Assembly: GCA_947178115.1 (NCBI GenBank) | Contig: CAMWXF010000067.1 | Coordinates: 1 to 7,777 of the forward strand | Source of the DNA: an uncultured Lachnospiraceae bacterium | GTDB lineage: Bacteria; Bacillota; Clostridia; Lachnospirales; Lachnospiraceae | Direction of reading: 5' to 3' | DNA: 7,777 bases | Shown here: piece after piece, positions 5,687-7,777 of the stretch | How the letters are laid out: the number at the start of each line of letters is the position of its first letter | Numbering within the stretch: the stretch's first letter is position 1 | The notes under the pieces: generated by a model | The model's input: only the letters and a program-made list of their open reading frames with translations | What the model was told of the DNA's origin: nothing | Database searches by the model: none | Made by a program: the position numbers and the translations under genes

Positions 5687-7127
5687 TTATGACCCTAAAT
5701 CGCTAAAAGCGGAAGAATTCATCAATGATGAGGAGATCCGCGCGACCCTTGCTTATGCCGAAGAAAACAAAAACAACACGAAGCTGATTGAGGAAATACT
5801 TGAAAAGGCCCGGCCCGGGAAGACAGAGACAGGCAGCGTATGCGCGGGGCTTACCCACCGTGAAGCGTCGGTTCTTCTGGCTTGCGAAGATCCTGAGCTG
5901 ATCGAGAGGATGTACGAGATCGCCGAGGAGATCAAGCTCGCATTCTACGGCAACAGAATCGTTATTTTTGCGCCGCTCTACCTCTCGAATTACTGTGTTA
6001 ACGGCTGCGTTTACTGTCCGTACCACATGAAAAACAAGCACATTACGCGTAAAAAGCTCACGCAGGAGGAGGTAAGGCAAGAGGTCATAGCGCTTCAGGA
6101 TATGGGACATAAGCGTCTTGCCATTGAGGCGGGGGAAGATCCCGTCAACAATCCAATTGAGTACATACTCGACTGTATCAGGACGATTTACAGCGTTCAT
6201 CACAAGAACGGCGATATCCGCCGCGTAAATGTCAATATTGCCGCGACCACCGTCGAGAACTATCGGAAACTGAAAGAAGCGGGGATCGGTACGTATATTC
6301 TCTTTCAGGAGACTTATCATAAGGAGAGCTACCTTAATCTGCATCCTACGGGACCGAAGCACGACTACGCCTACCACACCGAAGCAATGGACAGAGCAAT
6401 GGAGGGCGGCATTGACGACGTAGGATTGGGTGTGCTGTTCGGGTTGGAGATGTACAAATACGAATTTGCAGGACTTATTATGCACGCGGAGCACTTAGAG
6501 GCTGTTCACGGCGTAGGTCCTCACACGATAAGCGTGCCGCGTGTAAAGCACGCCGATGATATCGACCCTGCTGCGTTCGACAATGGTATTGACGATGAGA
6601 CTTTTGCGAAGATCACTGCCTGCATACGTCTTGCTGTACCATACACGGGAATGATCATATCCACGCGTGAATCCGAGCAGGTGCGTTCCAGGCTGCTTCG
6701 TCTGGGAGTTTCGCAGGTAAGCGGCGGCTCGCGCACGTCGGTCGGTGGCTACACGGAGGAAACGCGCCCGCACGACACCGAGCAGTTCGACGTTTCCGAT
6801 CAGAGAACGCTTGACGAGGTGGTAAAGTGGCTTATGGAGAGCGGGCATATCCCGTCATTCTGCACCGCATGTTATCGCGAGGGACGAACAGGCGACCGCT
6901 TTATGAGCCTGTGCAAGAGCGGACAGATACTCAACTGCTGCCACCCCAACGCGCTTATGACGCTCTCGGAGTATCTCGAGGACTACGCCTTGGAGGACAC
7001 AAAACGTGTCGGCTACGAGATGGTGGAGCGCGAGCTGGAGCGTATACCCAAGGAAAAGGTGCGCGAGATCGCGCGGCGCAACATCGAGGATATTAAGAAC
7101 TTAGGCCGTCGTGATTTCCGCTTTTAA
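5679..7127 (+). CDS. hydG: [FeFe] hydrogenase H-cluster radical SAM maturase HydG
   Basis: HydG is a tyrosine lyase. Its radical SAM cluster cleaves tyrosine to p-cresol and dehydroglycine, which becomes the CO and cyanide ligands carried on an iron-cysteine synthon to HydE. The 482 residues cover the full protein. The N-terminal cluster motif CVNGCVYC gives C106, C110 and C113 in NYCVNGCVYCPYHMKNKHITR. Barrel blocks include LAIEAGEDPVNNPIEYI (147-163), NVNIAATTVENYRKL (184-198) and ILFQETYHKESYLNLHPTGP (207-226). The C-terminal auxiliary cluster motif CX2CX22C is intact (C395, C398, C421), which separates HydG from the related thiamine enzyme ThiH. The start ATG overlaps the hydE stop by 8 bases and has AGGAAAGGA (5663-5671) upstream. 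Arginine is encoded by CGN in about 27 of 34 positions and by AGA in only three, unlike the second GH130 gene. Confidence 0.97.
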   Translation: MSNYDPKSLKAEEFINDEEIRATLAYAEENKNNTKLIEEILEKARPGKTETGSVCAGLTHREASVLLACEDPELIERMYEIAEEIKLAFYGNRIVIFAPLYLSNYCVNGCVYCPYHMKNKHITRKKLTQEEVRQEVIALQDMGHKRLAIEAGEDPVNNPIEYILDCIRTIYSVHHKNGDIRRVNVNIAATTVENYRKLKEAGIGTYILFQETYHKESYLNLHPTGPKHDYAYHTEAMDRAMEGGIDDVGLGVLFGLEMYKYEFAGLIMHAEHLEAVHGVGPHTISVPRVKHADDIDPAAFDNGIDDETFAKITACIRLAVPYTGMIISTRESEQVRSRLLRLGVSQVSGGSRTSVGGYTEETRPHDTEQFDVSDQRTLDEVVKWLMESGHIPSFCTACYREGRTGDRFMSLCKSGQILNCCHPNALMTLSEYLEDYALEDTKRVGYEMVERELERIPKEKVREIARRNIEDIKNLGRRDFRF

Positions 7128-7142
7128 CGAAAGGACACAGCT

Positions 7143-7777
7143 ATGGGATTAAATGATACCGTATCCGCCGAGCGCCTGCATATAGGTTTTTTCGGTATGC
7201 GCAACGCGGGAAAATCCAGTCTTGTAAACGCATTCACGGGGCAGGAACTTTCGGTAGTGTCCGAGGTTCGCGGCACGACTACCGACCCTGTTCGTAAGGC
7301 AATGGAGCTGCTGCCGCTTGGTCCGGTCGTCGTTATCGATACACCGGGTCTTGACGATGAGGGAGAGCTTGGGGCGCTGCGCGTCAAAAAGGCGCGTGAG
7401 ATATTTGTAAGGACCGATGTTGCGGTGCTCGTTGTGGACGCGGCACGAGGGCTGTCAACAAAGGACAGGGAGCTTGTCGCGCTTTTCGAGGAGCGCAGAC
7501 TGCCGTATCTGATCGCGTATAACAAAGCCGATCTGCTATCCGAAAGACCACCGCTTCACGGAAATTCGCTCTACTTAAGCGCCGTAACGGGCGAGAACAT
7601 CAACCTGCTCAAAACCAGAATCGGCGAGTTTGCAGAGAGCCTGCAAAACGAAAAGCATATCGTTGCCGATCTGTTGCGTGACGGTGACGTTGTGGTTCTG
7701 GTGATTCCCGTAGACGCGGCCGCTCCCAAGGGCAGGCTGATACTTCCGCAGCAGCAGACTATGCGCGAAATTCTGGA
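7143..7777 (+). CDS. hydF: [FeFe] hydrogenase maturation GTPase HydF, 5' part
   Basis: HydF is the scaffold GTPase on which the diiron subcluster is completed before transfer to the hydrogenase. The 211 visible codons hold the whole N-terminal GTPase domain: P-loop GMRNAGKS (18-25), the switch I threonine in GTTTDP (44-49), G3 DTPG (66-69), G4 NKAD (127-130) and a G5-like SAV (146-148). The dimerisation domain begins around residue 172, where the text GDVVVLVIPVDAAAPKGRLI matches the family. The frame runs off the right edge, so the cluster-binding domain with its conserved Cys and His residues is not visible. The family is usually about 400 residues, so roughly half is missing. It starts 15 bases after hydG, with AAAGGA (7130-7135) seven bases before the ATG, and is evidently in the same operon. 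Confidence 0.95.
   Translation, partial: MGLNDTVSAERLHIGFFGMRNAGKSSLVNAFTGQELSVVSEVRGTTTDPVRKAMELLPLGPVVVIDTPGLDDEGELGALRVKKAREIFVRTDVAVLVVDAARGLSTKDRELVALFEERRLPYLIAYNKADLLSERPPLHGNSLYLSAVTGENINLLKTRIGEFAESLQNEKHIVADLLRDGDVVVLVIPVDAAAPKGRLILPQQQTMREIL

Noticed and set aside
5703..6494. 263-codon frame on the - strand within hydG
   Set aside because: It lies wholly antisense to a full-length HydG with intact motifs. Long antisense frames are common opposite genes with this codon use, and no family resemblance was seen.

Overview
The window reads as Clostridia, most likely a Lachnospiraceae-type gut or rumen anaerobe. This rests on three things: a phosphorolytic beta-mannan module of the kind known from Ruminococcus albus and Roseburia, a small protein of the clostridial DUF6465 type, and an [FeFe]-hydrogenase maturation operon. 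All supported genes are on the + strand. The taxonomic placement is inference from gene content.

Region 1 (about 82-3616) is a mannan-oligosaccharide operon. It holds a cellobiose 2-epimerase (AGE fold), a GH130 subfamily 1-type mannosylglucose phosphorylase overlapping it by 14 bases, and a GH130 subfamily 2-type mannooligosaccharide phosphorylase, closed by a strong intrinsic terminator at 3568-3616. Together the enzymes shorten imported beta-1,4-mannooligosaccharides from the non-reducing end, epimerise mannobiose to mannosylglucose, and split that into mannose 1-phosphate and glucose, keeping the glycosidic bond energy as a sugar phosphate. The transporter and any mannanase lie outside the window.

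Region 2 (about 3617-4072) has no credible gene. It is filled by a roughly 296-bp imperfect inverted repeat (3625-3920) with a central palindrome. A promoter (3947-3975) and a structured 5' leader for the next gene follow.

Region 3 (4073-4429) is a small DUF6465-like protein of unknown function.

Region 4 (4430-4621) is the most interesting part. It is a structured, probably transcribed leader between the DUF6465-like gene and hydE. It has a UUCG-capped stem with a possible pseudoknot, a second hairpin, and an intrinsic terminator at 4546-4576. The terminator's right arm carries an 8-mer that also occurs upstream in the first stem, so an antiterminator of about 10 bp could compete with the terminator. 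This is the layout of a riboswitch or attenuator. A 12-codon open frame with a strong Shine-Dalgarno follows and overlaps the hydE start.

Region 5 (4622 to the right edge) is hydE, hydG and the first part of hydF, the three maturases that build the H-cluster of [FeFe] hydrogenase. The hydrogenase itself is not in the window. Arginine codon use switches from AGA-dominated (second GH130 gene) to CGN-dominated (hydG), so the hyd operon may have a different history from the mannan operon.
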